A stretch of DNA of 64,000 nucleotides, taken from contig CAUYUJ010017997.1 of NCBI GenBank assembly GCA_963575745.1, forward strand, positions 47,501 to 111,500. The letters run 5' to 3'. Under the pieces are notes generated by a model that was given only the letters and a program-made list of their open reading frames with translations, was not told where the DNA came from and did no database searches. Source of the stretch: Prorocentrum cordatum. Its lineage: Eukaryota; Sar; Dinophyceae; Prorocentrales; Prorocentraceae. The position numbers and the translations under genes were made by a program. This document shows, one piece after another, positions 10,736 to 21,180 of the stretch. How positions within the stretch are numbered: position 1 is the stretch's first letter; every line of letters starts with the position of its first letter.

Positions 10736-10895
10736 CCTCCTCCTCCTCCTCCTCCTCCTCCTCCGTCCTCCTCCTCCTCCTCCTCCTCCTCCTCCTCCTC
10801 CTCCGCCCTCCTCCTCCTCCTCCTTTTCCTTCTCCTCCTCCTCCTCCTCCTCCTCATTCTCCTCTTCCTTTTTCTTCTCCTCATCCTCCTCCTCC
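10736..10895. repeat. (TCC)n tract
   Basis: TCC/CTC repeats with short interruptions, ending at CCCGCCTCTTGAG. Confidence 0.95.
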
Positions 10896-11084
10896 CGCCT
10901 CTTGAGCCATCTGGGGCCGGTCTGGGTTTTCAGAAGCTTGGAAAGGCGAGAATGCGAAGATCATTGAGAATGTTAGCCAGCGTGGGCCCCAAGCAGCAAG
11001 GCAGTGCACTGTGGATGCGTCAGCGACGTGGTGCAAAGTGCGTGGTGCAAGCTACGTGGTGCAGTACACAGTGGACGTGGTGCA

Positions 11085-11660
11085 AGCTGGAGGCGACAAC
11101 GAAGCGCCAGCGGGCGGCAACGTGGCGAAACCACGCCGAACCCACCCAGCGCACGAGGCGGCAAGGAGGTGGCAACGGGCGGCACCGTGGTGAAACCTCA
11201 GGCCCACCCAGCGCACGAGGCGGCAACGTTGCGATCACGGGCGGTAGCGTGGCGAAACCTCGCTGGACCCATCCAGCGCACAAGGCGGCAACCAAAAGCA
11301 ACGGGCTGCAACGTGGCGAAACCTCGCGGGACCCACCCAGCGCCCGAGGTGGCAACCAGGCGGCAACCAAGCGGCAACCAGGCGGCAACGTGGCAAAATT
11401 TCGCCAGACCCAGCCAGGGCACAAGGAACCTCGCTGGGCCCACCCAGCAAACGAGGCGGCAACCAGTCGGCAACGAGGCGGCAACGTGGTGAAACCTCGC
11501 CAGACCCACCCAGCGCACGAGGCGGCGACGAGGCGGCAATGGGCGGCAACGTGGCGAAACCTAGCCAGGCCCATCCTGCGCACGAGGCGGTAACGAGTCG
11601 GCATCCTGGCGAAACCTCGCGGGACGCACCCATCGCACGAGGTAGCAACGAGGCGGCAAC
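11085..11660. repeat. 55-70-bp minisatellite, about nine units
   Basis: The unit core is AACGTGGCGAAACC, CGC, ACCCACCCAGCGCACGAGG and CGGC, with variable joins. Units are counted by the recurrence of the CGCACGAGG segment at roughly 60-base intervals. Open frames on both strands through it are repeat artefacts. Confidence 0.9.
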
Positions 11661-11749
11661 GAGGCGAAAATTTGCCGGAACCAACCCAGTTTTCAGGGAT
11701 GCAACTAGGAATCCCTGAGTGCAAGCATTGTTTCGGGAACCAGTTCTAA

Positions 11750-12780
11750 ATTCGTGATTGTTGCTTCTTGGAGCCCTCTTGGGGCAATTTGAGGCGGCCG
11801 TCTTAAAACTAGATTGGATGTTCTTGAGGCCTTTCTGGCGTGTTGGAGCCCTTGCTGAGCCATCTCAGAAGGCATCTTGGAGGCCTCGGAGGCTGGATTT
11901 CGAGGCTCGGAGGGCCCCAGCAGTGCGTTGACCAGCTCGGCGGACGTCCCAGAATGATTGATCGAGGACGCCCACGGCGAAACCACGCCTATGTGGCCCA
12001 GACGTTTCGGGGAATATTGGCCACGCTGATGGACCATGCGTTCCCCACGCCGCTGTGGAAACCCTTCGGGGAACACGTGGTGGAGGAGCAGGAGGAGGAG
12101 GAGCAGCAGCAGGAGGAGGAGGAGGGGGAGGAGGAGGAGAAGGGGGAGGAGAAGGAGAAGGAGGAGAAGAGGGAGGAAAAGGGAAGATGTGGAGCAGGAT
12201 GAGGAGATCCCTTGGGAGCTTCTTGGTTCATTCTTGGGACCTCCCGGGAACTTCATGGGGTCCTCTTGGAGGCCGCTTGGAGGCCTCTTGGGGGCCTTTG
12301 GGGGCCTTCTTGGGGGCCTGTTTGACCATCTTACAGCGTTCCTGGCCCGCAGGAAGCCGTCTTGGAAGCTTCCCTTGGTGCCCTCTTGGGGCGTCTCATG
12401 GTCGTCGTGACGGCCATCTTGGGCGTCTTGGAGGCCTCTTGGGCCGTCTTGAGGCCCTTTGAGGACCGTCTTGGGAGCTTCTTTGGCCGTCCTGTGCCCA
12501 TCTTGGAGGCCTCTTGGGCGCTGGGCGCTCTTGGGGCGATGTTGAAAGCCTCTTCGGCCGTCGGGAGCCAGAAACGGGGCAAAAGCCAACATCCTTCAAA
12601 ACAAATAGTAAATCAATGATGTTGGCCTCGTGGGACATTCCTGTGGGTGCTCTTGGAAGCCTCTTGGGCCGTCTTGGGGGCCTCGTGGGGCCTCCTTGGG
12701 CTGTCTTGCGCCGTCTTGGGTGCATATATGGGGCAGTCTTGGGGGCCACCCTGGCCCCCCAGAAGCCCAAAACGGCACAA
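11750..12780. repeat. GGGCC-type array with GGA tract
   Basis: This is degraded D-like sequence interrupted by a GGA tract at 12079-12190. A segment at about 12550-12670 (AGAAACGGGGCAAAAGCC, then AAATCAATGATGTTGGCCTC) is recognisably the same as the D1 and D2 mid-unit block near 7770 and 9690. Confidence 0.75.
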
Positions 12781-13548
12781 GAGGTCCCTAAGATGGCACC
12801 ACGACGGCCTCAAGGCTCAACGTTGGGCCAGTTTCGGCCCCAGATGGCCCAAGTCAGCACCAAGAGTGCTTCAGGCCCCAAGACGGCCCCAAGAGCGCGC
12901 AAGCTACCGCCACGACGGCCTCAGGGTGACCCAAGAGGGCCCCAAGACGACCCGAGAGCGTTCAAAGAGGGCCCAGGATGGCCTCAAGACAGCCAAAGAG
13001 GCCCTCAAGACGCTGCACGAGGCTTCAGACAGGACGCCCCGTTCTCCTTGGAACACATACCTGTGTAGCATCTCTGCTACTTTGGTCTTCACAGGGTCCA
13101 CCGCGGCCCAAGAGGCCCCAAGACGGCACGAGAGGCCCCCAAGACGGCCCAAAGACGGCCCCAAGGCTCAATGTACGGCCATGTTCGGCTTTACACCGCC
13201 CAAGTCAACCTCAAGAGCGCGTCAGATGGCCCAAAGACGGCCCAAGGCGGCCCCAAGAGCTTCCAAGTTACCGCCACGACAGCCTTGGGGAGGCCAAAGA
13301 GGGCCCCTAAGACGGCCGCAGAGCGCTCACAGAGAGCCCAGCATGGCCGCCCCCAAGGCACTCCGCGAGGCCTCCAGAAGGACGCCACAGAGGCAAAACT
13401 CGTCCCATTATTTCGAGAACGCATACATGGTTAGCATATGTGTTTCTTTGGTCTTCACATGCTCCACGACGAACCAAGAGGCCTCCAGGATCGCCCCAAG
13501 ACGGCACGAGAGGCCCCCAAGACGGTCCCAAGATTGCCCAAGCCAAGA
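12779..13548. repeat. 350-366-bp tandem duplication, opposite orientation
   Basis: Two head-to-tail units of the reverse-orientation type (CCCAAGACGGCCC). CAAGGCTCAA occurs at 12811 and 13162. TTTGGTCTTCACA occurs at 13081 and 13447. A partial third unit ends directly at the spliced-leader relic, so the retrogene inserted into or beside this array. Confidence 0.8.
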
Positions 13549-13550
13549 GT

Positions 13551-13572
13551 TCCGTAGCCATTTTGTCTCAAG
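13551..13572 (+). other. Dinoflagellate spliced-leader relic
   Basis: These 22 bases match the conserved dinoflagellate spliced leader at 21 positions: the CCGTAGCCATTTTG block is intact, then T for G, then CTCAAG. In living dinoflagellates this leader is added to mRNA 5' ends by trans-splicing. It is not encoded next to protein genes. Finding it in genomic DNA 69 bases before the ATG of an intronless gene is the known signature of a reverse-transcribed, re-integrated mRNA. Confidence 0.93.
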
Positions 13573-13641
13573 TCTGGCTCTCCTGCGCAAGAGATAGTGC
13601 CGGCTAGAACTTCGTTTGCAACCGCGGCAGGAGCGCACGCA

Positions 13642-15507
13642 ATGGCTTGTGTCGTCGATGGGGCACCTGTCGTCTATTGCTTGCTGAAGCATGCTTGCCG
13701 CCGCTTGCTGCCGCTGTACTTTGACCAGGTTCACGCAGTCGACGCCGAGAATTTGCCAGAGCCAGGCGTGCCGACGATCCTCGCGTTCAGCCACAGCAAC
13801 GACCTCGCCGACATGCTGCTGCTCCTCTCGGCCACGGAGAAGCGGTACATAAGATTCGGAGCGGCTTCGTTCCTCTTCAGGATGACAGGAGTGATGTCCG
13901 TCGTGAGTTTCATCGCGAACCGTATCGGGGCCGTCCCCGTGGTCCGCCTGCAGGAGACCGAGGGCGGCGGCACACAGCAGGCGGAGGCGAACAGGGCTCT
14001 CCTCGAGCGGATGATGGACGCTCTGAGCCGTGGCCAGTGTGTCGCCCTGGCGCCTGAGGGCGGCAGTAGATGCCGAGTCAAGTTGAATCCTTTCAAGCCT
14101 GGCGCCGGTGTCTTCGCCGAACGTGTAGTGATGCAGGAGCTTGCCGAGGGCCGGCCGGATTTCTCTGTGCGGATCGTGCCTGCTGGTGTGGTGTACACGC
14201 ATTGGACGCTTTGGCGCTCCGCTGCCATGGTGCGCTATGGCAAGCCTGTCATCGTGGACGCGGCGCGTCTCGACAGGTTTGGAATCACTCCGGACATCTA
14301 CAGCGATACGAGGAATCAGAGGCACCGCGACCTTGTTGACGATGTCATGAACGAGTTGAGGGGCAAGCTGGCCTCGGTTGCCTACGACATACCTGCGCAT
14401 GCAGTCAATGAGGGCGGCAGGGCGAGGATCGCGGACCCCGACAAATCGAAAATTCTCGAGGGAGATTTCCCAGCTCTTCGCAAGGGTGTCGTCGCCGCTC
14501 GCATGGCGCTGTTCGACTCGAACATCAGTAGATTGCCACGGATCGACATTTGGCAGGACGCGGTCGTCACCCTTGCCAAGGCGCTGCAGGCCAACAGAGA
14601 TCTCGGCAACGATGTCTGCAAGTACCATGAGTCGCTCGTGCGCGTGGGATTGCGAGACGCGCAAGTTCGGGGCCGCAGCCGAGCAGGATGCTGTCACATC
14701 CTCTGTGCGGCAATCTGGGCGCTGGTGTCGGTGTTGCCACTGCTCCTCGCAGCTCCTGGCGCCATCCTCTTCTCGCCCATGCTCCTCCTCACTTGGCGAA
14801 AGCACCGGGCCACGATCGCGAGGAGCAAGGCCATGCAGCAGTTCTCTGACGCCAACAACGCCACAAGCGAAGACGTCCGGAAGGCGTTGAAGGAGCAGCT
14901 TGGACGGGAGCCGGATGTTCAGGACATGCCCAGGGACGAGGACATCGTCCGCCGGCGCCGGAATTTTGACTTGATCACGGGCCGCGGGAAGGGCATCCTC
15001 GCTGTGCTTTACTTTGTGTTTCTCGAGTGCTTGTTCCTGGTGCTGGGCCTCTTCCGCGTGGGCAAGGTTGCGGAGCTCGTGCACGTGAGGAAGCCGATGG
15101 CCTGCGTTGGCGTCTTTCTGCTACTGCCGAGCTTTGTGTACCTCTTCTTCGTCCTTTCGCTTCGTGCCCTGGACGAGGCATGTGCCCTGCTACGCACGGC
15201 CTCCGGGCACTGGGCTCTTGCGCGGGTGGCGAACCAGAAGCTGGCGGAGTTGCGTGGAGAGCGTGAGCGACTGCGCAGGGAAGTTTTGGATCTTCAGGGC
15301 ATTGACGAGGTCGTGGCTAGGGCCCAGGAGACGCCGGCAGGTTGGTCCAATCTACTCTTCGGACGGAGCCGAAGCGACTGGATGGAGGCCCTGAGCTTGT
15401 CGGAGGATCTGGAACTCAGCCTGAGCGGATTCTACGAGGACCCGCCCTGCGGCGTGAATGCCCGAGAGCGAGAGCCGCACGAGGGTTATGACCAACTCGC
15501 CGAATAG
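13642..15507 (+). CDS. Glycerol-3-phosphate acyltransferase (SCT1/GPT2 type), retroposed
   Basis: An uninterrupted 621-residue protein from ATG 13642 to TAG 15505. An upstream GTG frame extends to 13597, but the ATG is the first after the leader relic. The PlsC-type acyltransferase core has motif I as FSHSNDLAD (H51, D57, the H-x5-D spacing of yeast SCT1/GPT2), then GAVPVVR (96-102), motif III ALAPEGGSR (135-143, E139) and motif IV VRIVPAGVVY (176-185) with YGKPV following. C-terminal membrane segments lie at about 353-384, 451-470 and 487-507, then a basic/acidic coil near 524-552 and an acidic tail. Family members acylate the sn-1 position of glycerol-3-phosphate (or dihydroxyacetone phosphate) at the ER as the first step of glycerolipid synthesis. 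There is no intron, frameshift or stop, so it may be functional or recently inserted. Whether it is transcribed here is unknown. Confidence 0.92.
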   Translation: MACVVDGAPVVYCLLKHACRRLLPLYFDQVHAVDAENLPEPGVPTILAFSHSNDLADMLLLLSATEKRYIRFGAASFLFRMTGVMSVVSFIANRIGAVPVVRLQETEGGGTQQAEANRALLERMMDALSRGQCVALAPEGGSRCRVKLNPFKPGAGVFAERVVMQELAEGRPDFSVRIVPAGVVYTHWTLWRSAAMVRYGKPVIVDAARLDRFGITPDIYSDTRNQRHRDLVDDVMNELRGKLASVAYDIPAHAVNEGGRARIADPDKSKILEGDFPALRKGVVAARMALFDSNISRLPRIDIWQDAVVTLAKALQANRDLGNDVCKYHESLVRVGLRDAQVRGRSRAGCCHILCAAIWALVSVLPLLLAAPGAILFSPMLLLTWRKHRATIARSKAMQQFSDANNATSEDVRKALKEQLGREPDVQDMPRDEDIVRRRRNFDLITGRGKGILAVLYFVFLECLFLVLGLFRVGKVAELVHVRKPMACVGVFLLLPSFVYLFFVLSLRALDEACALLRTASGHWALARVANQKLAELRGERERLRREVLDLQGIDEVVARAQETPAGWSNLLFGRSRSDWMEALSLSEDLELSLSGFYEDPPCGVNAREREPHEGYDQLAE

Positions 15508-16290
15508 CGGGATGGCTGTTCTCTTTTGAATCAACAATAATGGCTGCACTGTCAAAGCGCGAGTTTCGACACATGCAGTTGCTCTTACCTCGCGTCGCTT
15601 TGTGGTTCGGGCTTTAGTCGTGATGCAGAGCACCATGGATTGTTTTAATGAAAATCTGGCTGTACCGCCTCTTCCTCGTCTGGATAGCTTCACGCAGTGC
15701 CCTGCCGCGAACAACACATATTCTAGTATTTTGCGGTGGGCCGCGACTTTGATGTGGAAAGGCGTCTCGTGGGGGTTTTGAAACAATCGTTGCCTGGACG
15801 AGGGTCTGGAAGGCCTTCGAGCTTGAGGCTCGCAGGCATCTTGCTTCCCCAGCGTCTGGTCGCAGCTGGCGGGAGGAGGAGTCCTAGGATAAAACATAAA
15901 AGATAGAGGGAGGGGGGCGAGGGCGAAGGGAGGAGATGCCCGGGCGTTCTAGTATTTTGCGGTGGGCCGCAACCTTGATTTCACTCGGCGAGGCTGGTTG
16001 AGTTGACTCCCTAATAATGCAGTCCAGGGGGCCAGTTCCCGTCACAGCGAGCACTCGCCGCACTCGTTGCGCTACTTCTCTTTATCGCCGTCGCCGGTTG
16101 CCACCGCTAGCCCATGCCTAGCCCCTGCTCCCTTCTGATCTCCCTCACATCTCCGTTTTCCCCCTGATGAGAGAAACGTTTCTCCGCCAGGGTGGTTCCA
16201 TCAGCTCCGTTTCAAGCGCGCAGGTGGCAGTTTAGGCTAGTCGGTGACGCGTATTGTATTGCACCCGGGGTTGACATGTGCAGAAGAAAA
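15508..16290. other. Trailer of the acyltransferase; 33-bp direct repeat
   Basis: Unique, moderately GC sequence after the stop. TTCTAGTATTTTGCGG plus TGGGCCGC occurs at 15721 and again at 15947, with near identity for 33 bases. This could mark the end of the inserted cDNA or an older repeat. No poly(A) run or further gene is visible. Confidence 0.6.
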
Positions 16291-17260
16291 AAGAAGATTG
16301 CCCAACCCAAGAGCGTTCCAAGACGGCCCAAGAAGGCCCCAATACGGCCCACGAGATGCCCGTTGGGGGCCCCAAAAAGTTCCCAAGAGAGTCCTAAGAG
16401 GACCGCAGGAGGTCCCCAGGAGAGCCCCAGAGGGCCCCTTGAGGACCCCAAGGCCGCCCAAGCCCCCCAAGACGGCCCAATAGGGCCCCAGGACGACCCA
16501 AGATGGCCCCAAGACGGCTCAAAGGAGCCCCACAAGGACGCCCGAAAAAGACCCAGAGAGGCCACATTCGTAGCTGTTCGAAAGGTTGGTTGCCCCGCCA
16601 CCGTGCCTGGGTTGTAGGTGGGAGGCTTCCTGGATGTTCGCTTGTATATCGTGGGAGGCTTCCTGGAGGCAGGTTTGAGACCTCTTGTTGGTAATGTTGA
16701 TGTCTGTTGGTGCCGGTTTGGGGCCGCTTGGGGCGCCTTTGGGGGCCTCTTGGGGGTCTCCGTGGGCCTCATCGGGGCCTTTTGGGGCGGAAGGCTCGGG
16801 TTTTCTGTTCGTGCTACATCTCTTGGGCCCTTCGTAGGGCTGTCTTTGGGCCCTCTTGGGCCGTCTTGGGCGCCTCTGCGGCCTTCTTAGATCACTCTTG
16901 GGCCGCCTGGTGGGCCTCGTGGGGTCCTTTTGGGGCGGTTTTGGGAGCATTTGTCGGAAGCTCGAAAAGTCGAGGGCTCCAAACGCATTGAAACACCCGA
17001 CCAGCACAAATGCTGGTCTGTGGGTGTCTTCTCGGGAAGGCTCTTGGGGCTCTTTTTTGGTGCGCCTCGAAGGCCGATTGGCCCGTCTTGGGGCCATCTT
17101 GTGCGTCTTGGACCGATCATGCGGCGATTCGGTGCTTTTTGAACCGTCTGGGCGAGCTGTTGGGGGTCTCTTGGCCCGTCCCAGGTCCTTTTTGGTTCAG
17201 AAAAATTCATGCGACAACACGCCTGGAGCCAAAGTCGATTGGAAATTCGAGGTCCAGGCC
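16290..17260. repeat. GGGCC-type arrays, two orientations
   Basis: 16290-16600 is CCCAAGACGGCCC orientation and 16700-17260 is TCTTGGGGGCC orientation, forming a degenerate inverted pair around about 100 bases of unique sequence that contains a 'gtgggaggcttcctgga' direct repeat. Confidence 0.75.
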
Positions 17261-17432
17261 TGTTATAGAATCGTCAGGATTGAGGACTGCGGCTTAAGGG
17301 ATGAGGGCAAGGACCTGAGGACGCTCCAATTCGTGCCTCAGGCCACGGTGGCGGACATGTTGTCTGCATCGTGCCTGTATTTGTGATGCTGTTCGGCTCG
17401 TGCACAGAGTCGCCAGTGTACCCGCTCGTCAG

Positions 17433-17507
17433 GCGAATGCAGCCGACGAGGAACTGCGAGCGCAGCTTCGTGCGCTCGAGACCGAGAGGGAACAGGCGCA
17501 GCAGCAG
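17433..17507 (+). CDS. Candidate coiled-coil exon 2
   Basis: It is preceded by CCCGCTCGTCAG and ends CAGCAGCAG|GCGCGAG. It is exactly 25 codons, beginning with GCG. The peptide contains ADEELRAQLRALETEREQ. Leucines at 8, 12 and 15 occupy heptad a/d positions. Compared with exon 11 at 63779, many third codon positions differ (CGA/CGG, CTT/CTG, GCA/GCG) while the leucines and RAQL stay, which points to conservation of the protein. A stop or splice must follow, because similarity ends at the CAG. Confidence 0.6.
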
Positions 17508-18420
17508 GCGCGAGCTGTGGTGCACTCTGCCTCGTCGTCCTCTGCATGCCGCCGCCACCGGGGTCCCTGCCAGCATCACTTAGCCCTCCCCCCTTCTGGA
17601 GCACTTGCGACGCCTCGGGAGCACGCAGCGCGTCCAGGACCCCACTCGCCCTCCCCGTCGGCTCGCCTCCTCGGAGCACGCGTGAGGCCCTGGCTCCGTC
17701 AGGGCCCCCCCCTGGCATCCTAAGCACCTGCTCTGCACTCGCTGGAGGCCCTTCAGGACTCCGCCTCCCAACTTGGCCCCGACGAAGGCCGAGCATGACG
17801 AGGCGGAGGAGGAGGCGGAGGAGGAGGAGGAGGAGGACAAAGCGGGAGAAGGAGTCGGGAGAAGGAGGAGGAGGAATGAGCTGTTCACGCCGTTGCAAGG
17901 ATGCCCCAGGTAGTTGTCGTGACTCTGTTTCTCTGGTGCCCTCTCGCGCGATACGTATCCAGTCACTTCCAGAACGCGTACTTATATCAAGGCATGTCTG
18001 CCTACAGCGGTTGCCCAGTTGACCTGTCCAACGGGATCCGTGCTGCACGTCAGTCCTAGGTGCATTGGCTTTTGGCGCACAGCGTTGCCGTCGGTTCCAG
18101 AGGTTGCCTCGCCATCGATGAATCTAGAGGTTGACCAACCCTTGGCGGGGAAGCTGGCGGAAGGTCAGCGGAAATCGGCGTAAGTAAAACGATTACACTA
18201 GAGAAGAACTCCAATCAGTGGATGGTATTGTTGAGGAGATCGACGGGGAACCCGGGAGCCCGGGAACCAAGAAACCACCGAAATCGGCCCGGAACCAATA
18301 ATCGGGACCCCGGAACCCGGGAGCCCAGCCTGCCACCAAAGTCGGCGGAAAAAAATCGTCTAATCTTTCAATTTCCGCTAGGACCCCTTCAGTTCAAGCA
18401 CTGATTGGGGAGTGAATGCG
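17508..18420. other. No gene recognised; GGA tract; short duplicated block
   Basis: A GGA-rich tract lies at 17799-17870. At 18247 and 18313 the block GGAACCCGGGAGCCC recurs with similar flanks (aatcggc). The rest has no recognisable content. Confidence 0.5.
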
Positions 18421-18430
18421 TCTTGGCAGA

Positions 18431-18461
18431 AGCCGTCGGAAGCCCGCCAGAAGCTCCGGGA
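18431..18461 (+). CDS. Possible mini-exon with consensus donor
   Basis: GTCTTGGCAG precedes AAGCCGTCGGAAGCC, and the segment ends CTCCGGGAG|GTAAGG, which is the best GT-type donor I saw in the window. It would encode a short helical piece (SEARQKLRE). It may be a further piece of the coiled-coil gene, but its shortness makes it weak. Confidence 0.22.
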
Positions 18462-20793
18462 GGTAAGGGTTTGCCCCCGAGATGGGTAGGCGCTGATGCC
18501 CCCAGGGGTTCCGGGCCTGGTTATGTACGACACGCGCGTGCTCGGATGGCTGGGTCTTGCAGCTGCAGCCTCCGCTCCTGTGGTCAGTCGTCGAAGTATT
18601 GCCGACGAGTCGCGGGACGGCGCAGCAGACGAAAGGCCTCGGCCCGACGTGCTCTACGTCTTTGCCCCGCGGGCTGCCGTTTCTCTCGGAGCCGGAAGTC
18701 ATGCGCCAAGCGTTCCAGGCGCTGCTATGTTTTCGGATAGATTGCGCGCTCTGTTCTCGCGCACGCGTTTTCACAGCCCCTGCGAATGAGAAGAGGAAGA
18801 GATAGCGTTCACGCATGCCTTGAGTTGACGAACGCAGCGCTGCTTCAGCGAAGAAACGTTATGTGTTCGCGCAGCTCCAATTTACGGAAGTATATTTGGC
18901 CGTTTCATCTCGCCATATTGGCCGTCCGATGTATTTATCAAAAGCAGTTTGGGTCGGCTAAGTGACAGCACGTCCCCTGGATGTTTGATGCTTGCATGAA
19001 GGTGCTCGCCAGCATCGACCGGATTACGACGAGCATCTGAGTTGTTGATTTACAGGCCTTTGTGGACAGACTGCGAGTAAAGGGCGCACCCAGGCGCCAG
19101 CGAAAGAACCGTGCAAAGTGCAGAACGTGTGCTGGCAGAGACGGGCCACTATGTGTGCTTTCGCGGCCCCTGGAGCCTGGGGTCAGCTCGAGAGGCCGCC
19201 CTCCATCTGCCGTCCCCCACGGGCGCTCCTCGATCTCACCCGCGACGGATCTCAGCCCGCGCTTTTTTATGATAGAGAGAGAGAGAGCGAGAGAGAGAGA
19301 GAGAGAGAGAAAAAAAAAAAGAAAGAAAGAAAGAAAGAGCGCGCCTGCCACAAGGGTGACGCAGCCAGGGCCCTCTTCTCACGGTGTGCCCGCAGGAGGC
19401 GGGGCTCTGAGACCGGAGGCGAGGGCCAATAGGCGGTTCGGGCGGAAATCTGCTGTGGCGGCTCGCGCCATCGAAGGCCTGCAACCTGCGATGCCATCGG
19501 GCCAGCGACCCCGAGCACGGCGCCAGCTTCTGGCGAGCGCGACGCCGACGGTGCAGCCACGTGCTGGCGCACGGGAGCAGGCCACGAGCCGCGCCCGCCC
19601 TGGCGCTTGGGCGCCGGCCTCTCTTGGCCGGCAGGGAACTCGCGCGGATCATCGCCAGGCGGCTGGTCGCACAGCGGCTTGGGCAGGGGGGAAGAGGGGG
19701 AAGAGAACAAGGAGGAGGAAGAGGAGAAGCCTTGGAGACGGATAGTCCACCTGTCTCAGGCCGCTCGCGTGAGAGGACACACGCGGCGTGCCCGGTGTTG
19801 CGCGCGCGGCGGCACACTGCTATAGAAGTTCGGCCCCAGCTTGAAGGCATGTTGCAGCTTTGGGGACGAGGAGGCGGAGGAGCAGGAGGAGGAGGAGGAG
19901 GAGGCAGAGGAGGAATATCGGGAGAACGAGGAGGGCCAGAGGGTTGGCAAGAGGGCTTGGATCCTTGCCAGATCTCAGCGCGTCGCGGCCCTCGTCGAGA
20001 GACTGGGCGTACCAGCCCCCCGACACGAGGCTCGACAGCCGAGGGCCTGATCTCTTGCGGGATGGTGTCTGATCCCCGCGCTGGCGCGTAATTTTCGTTA
20101 TCAATGGCAGCGTTTTTGTTGGAGGAACGCGTCATCCTTGAACAAGCCTCAGAGCTTTCCGCACAGGGATCCTCAGACACGTCGCGTACTCAAGGTTGCG
20201 GCATGGCTGTGACGCAGGGCACGGCGTGTCGGGCACGCGCCGTCCACGGGATTCTGCAGTTGCCCCGATCGTGGTTTCGAGCAAGTTTCCGGCGGCGGGA
20301 CTGCGACTGGCTGAAACGCGAGGGCACGCTGACCTACGCTGCAGGACCTGGGTGCGGCGCAGGGTGTAGTTCAGAGCGCACCAGATGATCTAGCGCGCTC
20401 TGCTCGAACACGGAAGAAGCGCACGTCCGAAGTGTCCGTCAGCTTCAGTTGCGCGCATCAACACTCAACGTTGGCAAGGCAGGGGGACGTTGCCTGTTCG
20501 ATTGGCGTGCGCTTCTCCAGCAGAGGTGACCAGCACCCCCAGCTGTAAGTGCAGTCCCCCGAAGGAGGGAAGCACAGTTTCTTCACAAGGGTCCAGCTGT
20601 CCGAGACTTTCTGGGCAAGAGGAGGACCAGCCATGGTTGCAGGATTCATTAAAGTTGAGGGCCTGACATGTCGTGCAATGAATGGAATTCCCCTTTGCTT
20701 GAGCACGGCGTTCGCTCTCGATTGACCTGCATCGCCTTCTCGCTGCACTGCTCGTTCTGCTCATCCGTGCTCCGTGGCGCTTCTGCTACACTT
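18462..20793. other. No gene recognised; (GA)n and GGA tracts
   Basis: A (GA)n then (A)n/(GAAA)n run lies at 19276-19340 and a GGA tract at about 19866-19920. Several frames of 90-300 codons are open on both strands, but none shows a domain, a splice layout or similarity to the candidate exons. Confidence 0.5.
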
Positions 20794-20991
20794 CGGTATC
20801 GCTTAACCGATCCCCATCCCCATCTCCATCCCCTTCGAGACCCCCACCAAAGTACCACCCCACTTGGGGATACACCCCTCGAAACCCGAAGGGAACGACC
20901 TACATCCCCAGCTGGGGGGGGAGTAAGTCGGCCAGCGGGGCCCAGGCCACGCCGCTGGGGGTGGGGATCGGTGAACCGATGCTCAGCACCG
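20794..20991. mobile_element. Inverted-repeat element T
   Basis: The left end CGGTATCGCTTAACCGATCC(CC) pairs with the right end GGGGATCGGTGAACCGATGC. A second inner pair is 'atccccagctggggg'. It has no coding capacity, and its right end is 18 bases before candidate exon 3. Confidence 0.7.
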
Positions 20992-21008
20992 ACCCTCCTC
21001 GTGTGAAG

Positions 21009-21083
21009 GCGGCGAGGGGCGAGGAGACGCTCCGAGCAGAGCTCGACCGGCTCGCCTCCGAGAACGAGCGGGCCCGGCAACAG
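21009..21083 (+). CDS. Candidate coiled-coil exon 3
   Basis: It follows CCTCGTGTGAAG and ends CGGCAACAG|GCTGCG. It has 25 codons, with the peptide including EETLRAELDRLASENERARQ and leucines at 8, 12 and 15. The acceptor lacks an obvious pyrimidine tract, which is common in dinoflagellates. The adjacent element T on the left and a GGA tract on the right would be intronic. Confidence 0.6.
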
Positions 21084-21106
21084 GCTGCGATGTTCCAGTT
21101 GACCAG

Positions 21107-21150
21107 GAGGAGGAGGAGGAGAAGGAGGAGGAGGAGGAGGAGGAGGACCT
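21107..21150. repeat. (GGA)n tract
   Basis: A short pure GGA/GAA run about 24 bases after candidate exon 3. Confidence 0.95.
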
Positions 21151-21180
21151 TGACCTTGGCGGGCCTCGTCATACAGGGCC

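Noticed and set aside
10481-11593. 370-codon + frame
   Set aside because: It crosses a TCC tract and the 55-70-bp minisatellite. Its composition changes abruptly at each repeat boundary.
13408-15084. 558-codon minus-strand frame antisense to the acyltransferase
   Set aside because: It is a shadow of the GC-rich third positions of the real gene on the + strand, which carries all acyltransferase motifs and the leader relic.
15230-15300. Coil near the acyltransferase C-terminus (KLAELRGERERLRREV) as a further exon of the series
   Set aside because: It is in frame within an intact intronless gene and has no AG or CAG|GC boundaries, so the resemblance is generic coiled-coil composition.
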